Source: Methanosarcinales archaeon
GTDB taxonomy: Archaea > Halobacteriota > Syntropharchaeia > Alkanophagales > Methanospirareceae
Length of the DNA stretch: 5,240 nt
Direction of reading: 5' to 3'
NCBI GenBank assembly: GCA_009618475.1
Contig: WJOV01000127.1
Span: 1 to 5,240 of the forward strand
Shown here: in pieces, positions 5,191-5,240 of the stretch
Layout: each line of letters starts with the position of its first letter
Position numbering within the stretch: position 1 is the first letter of the stretch
Translations under genes and position numbers: made by a program
The notes under the pieces: model-generated
The model's database searches: none
What the model was told of the DNA's origin: nothing
The model's input: the letters and a program-made list of their open reading frames with translations, nothing else

Positions 5191-5240
5191 ATTGAACAAA
5201 AGCCAGCGAGAAGCGGTTTTGAGGAGTTTGGCGGCACGTG
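5168..5240. repeat. 73-bp inverted repeat, copy 2 (displaced helicase fragment at window edge)
   Basis: All 73 bases equal the reverse complement of 3684-3756 and the match is still running at the window end. On the plus strand it would encode EIEFLNAELNKSQREAVL and the six residues after it, the helicase Q-motif segment, but with no start codon and out of frame with the membrane gene it interrupts. At 5167 the similarity stops abruptly. It is a likely chimera junction or a recent inverted duplication, not a functional gene. Confidence 0.95.

Noticed and set aside
5168..5240. A second helicase gene starting at the right edge
   Set aside because: The sequence is an exact internal copy without a start codon and joins abruptly to unrelated membrane-gene sequence; artefact or duplication fragment fits better.

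Overview
The window looks like a piece of an archaeal chromosome, probably from a euryarchaeal lineage related to methanogens or anaerobic methane oxidisers. The genus-level guess is inference only. Three things suggest it: an IGHMBP2/Upf1-like SF1 helicase of the type found across archaea, a stand-alone acylphosphatase beside a DUF167 (YggU-family) protein, and AT-rich TATA-like boxes about 25-30 bases upstream of start codons that mostly lack a Shine-Dalgarno sequence. There are no RNA genes, no CRISPR array, and no transposase or integrase.

Layout, left to right. The left edge cuts a minus-strand gene for a Schlafen AlbA_2-type protein, of which 76 N-terminal residues are present (1-229). 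A pyrimidine-rich divergent spacer (230-477) leads to a plus-strand radical SAM protein of the spore photoproduct lyase-like family (478-1659). This meets, tail to tail with a gap of only 10 bases, a minus-strand acylphosphatase (1670-1954). A 50-base divergent promoter region containing a perfect 12-base palindrome separates it from a small plus-strand DUF167 protein (2005-2220). That gene converges, 12 bases apart, on a large minus-strand SF1B helicase (2233-4266). The roughly 400 bases upstream of the helicase hold an imperfect 27-base inverted repeat and two tiny, possibly coupled reading frames. A membrane protein with three predicted helices and the beginning of a beta-propeller-like repeat follows (from 4675).

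The strongest anomaly is at the right edge. The last 73 bases (5168-5240) are an exact reverse-complement copy of 3684-3756 inside the helicase gene. The copy breaks the membrane protein reading frame and runs, without a mismatch, to the window end. It is either an inverted-chimera or assembly artefact or a very recent inverted duplication. An artefact is the more economical reading, and the 3' end of the membrane gene should not be trusted.

The complete genes look like housekeeping or uncharacterised conserved genes in alternating orientation, not one operon. No shared pathway can be argued from the sequence. I see no convincing new defence or mobile system here.
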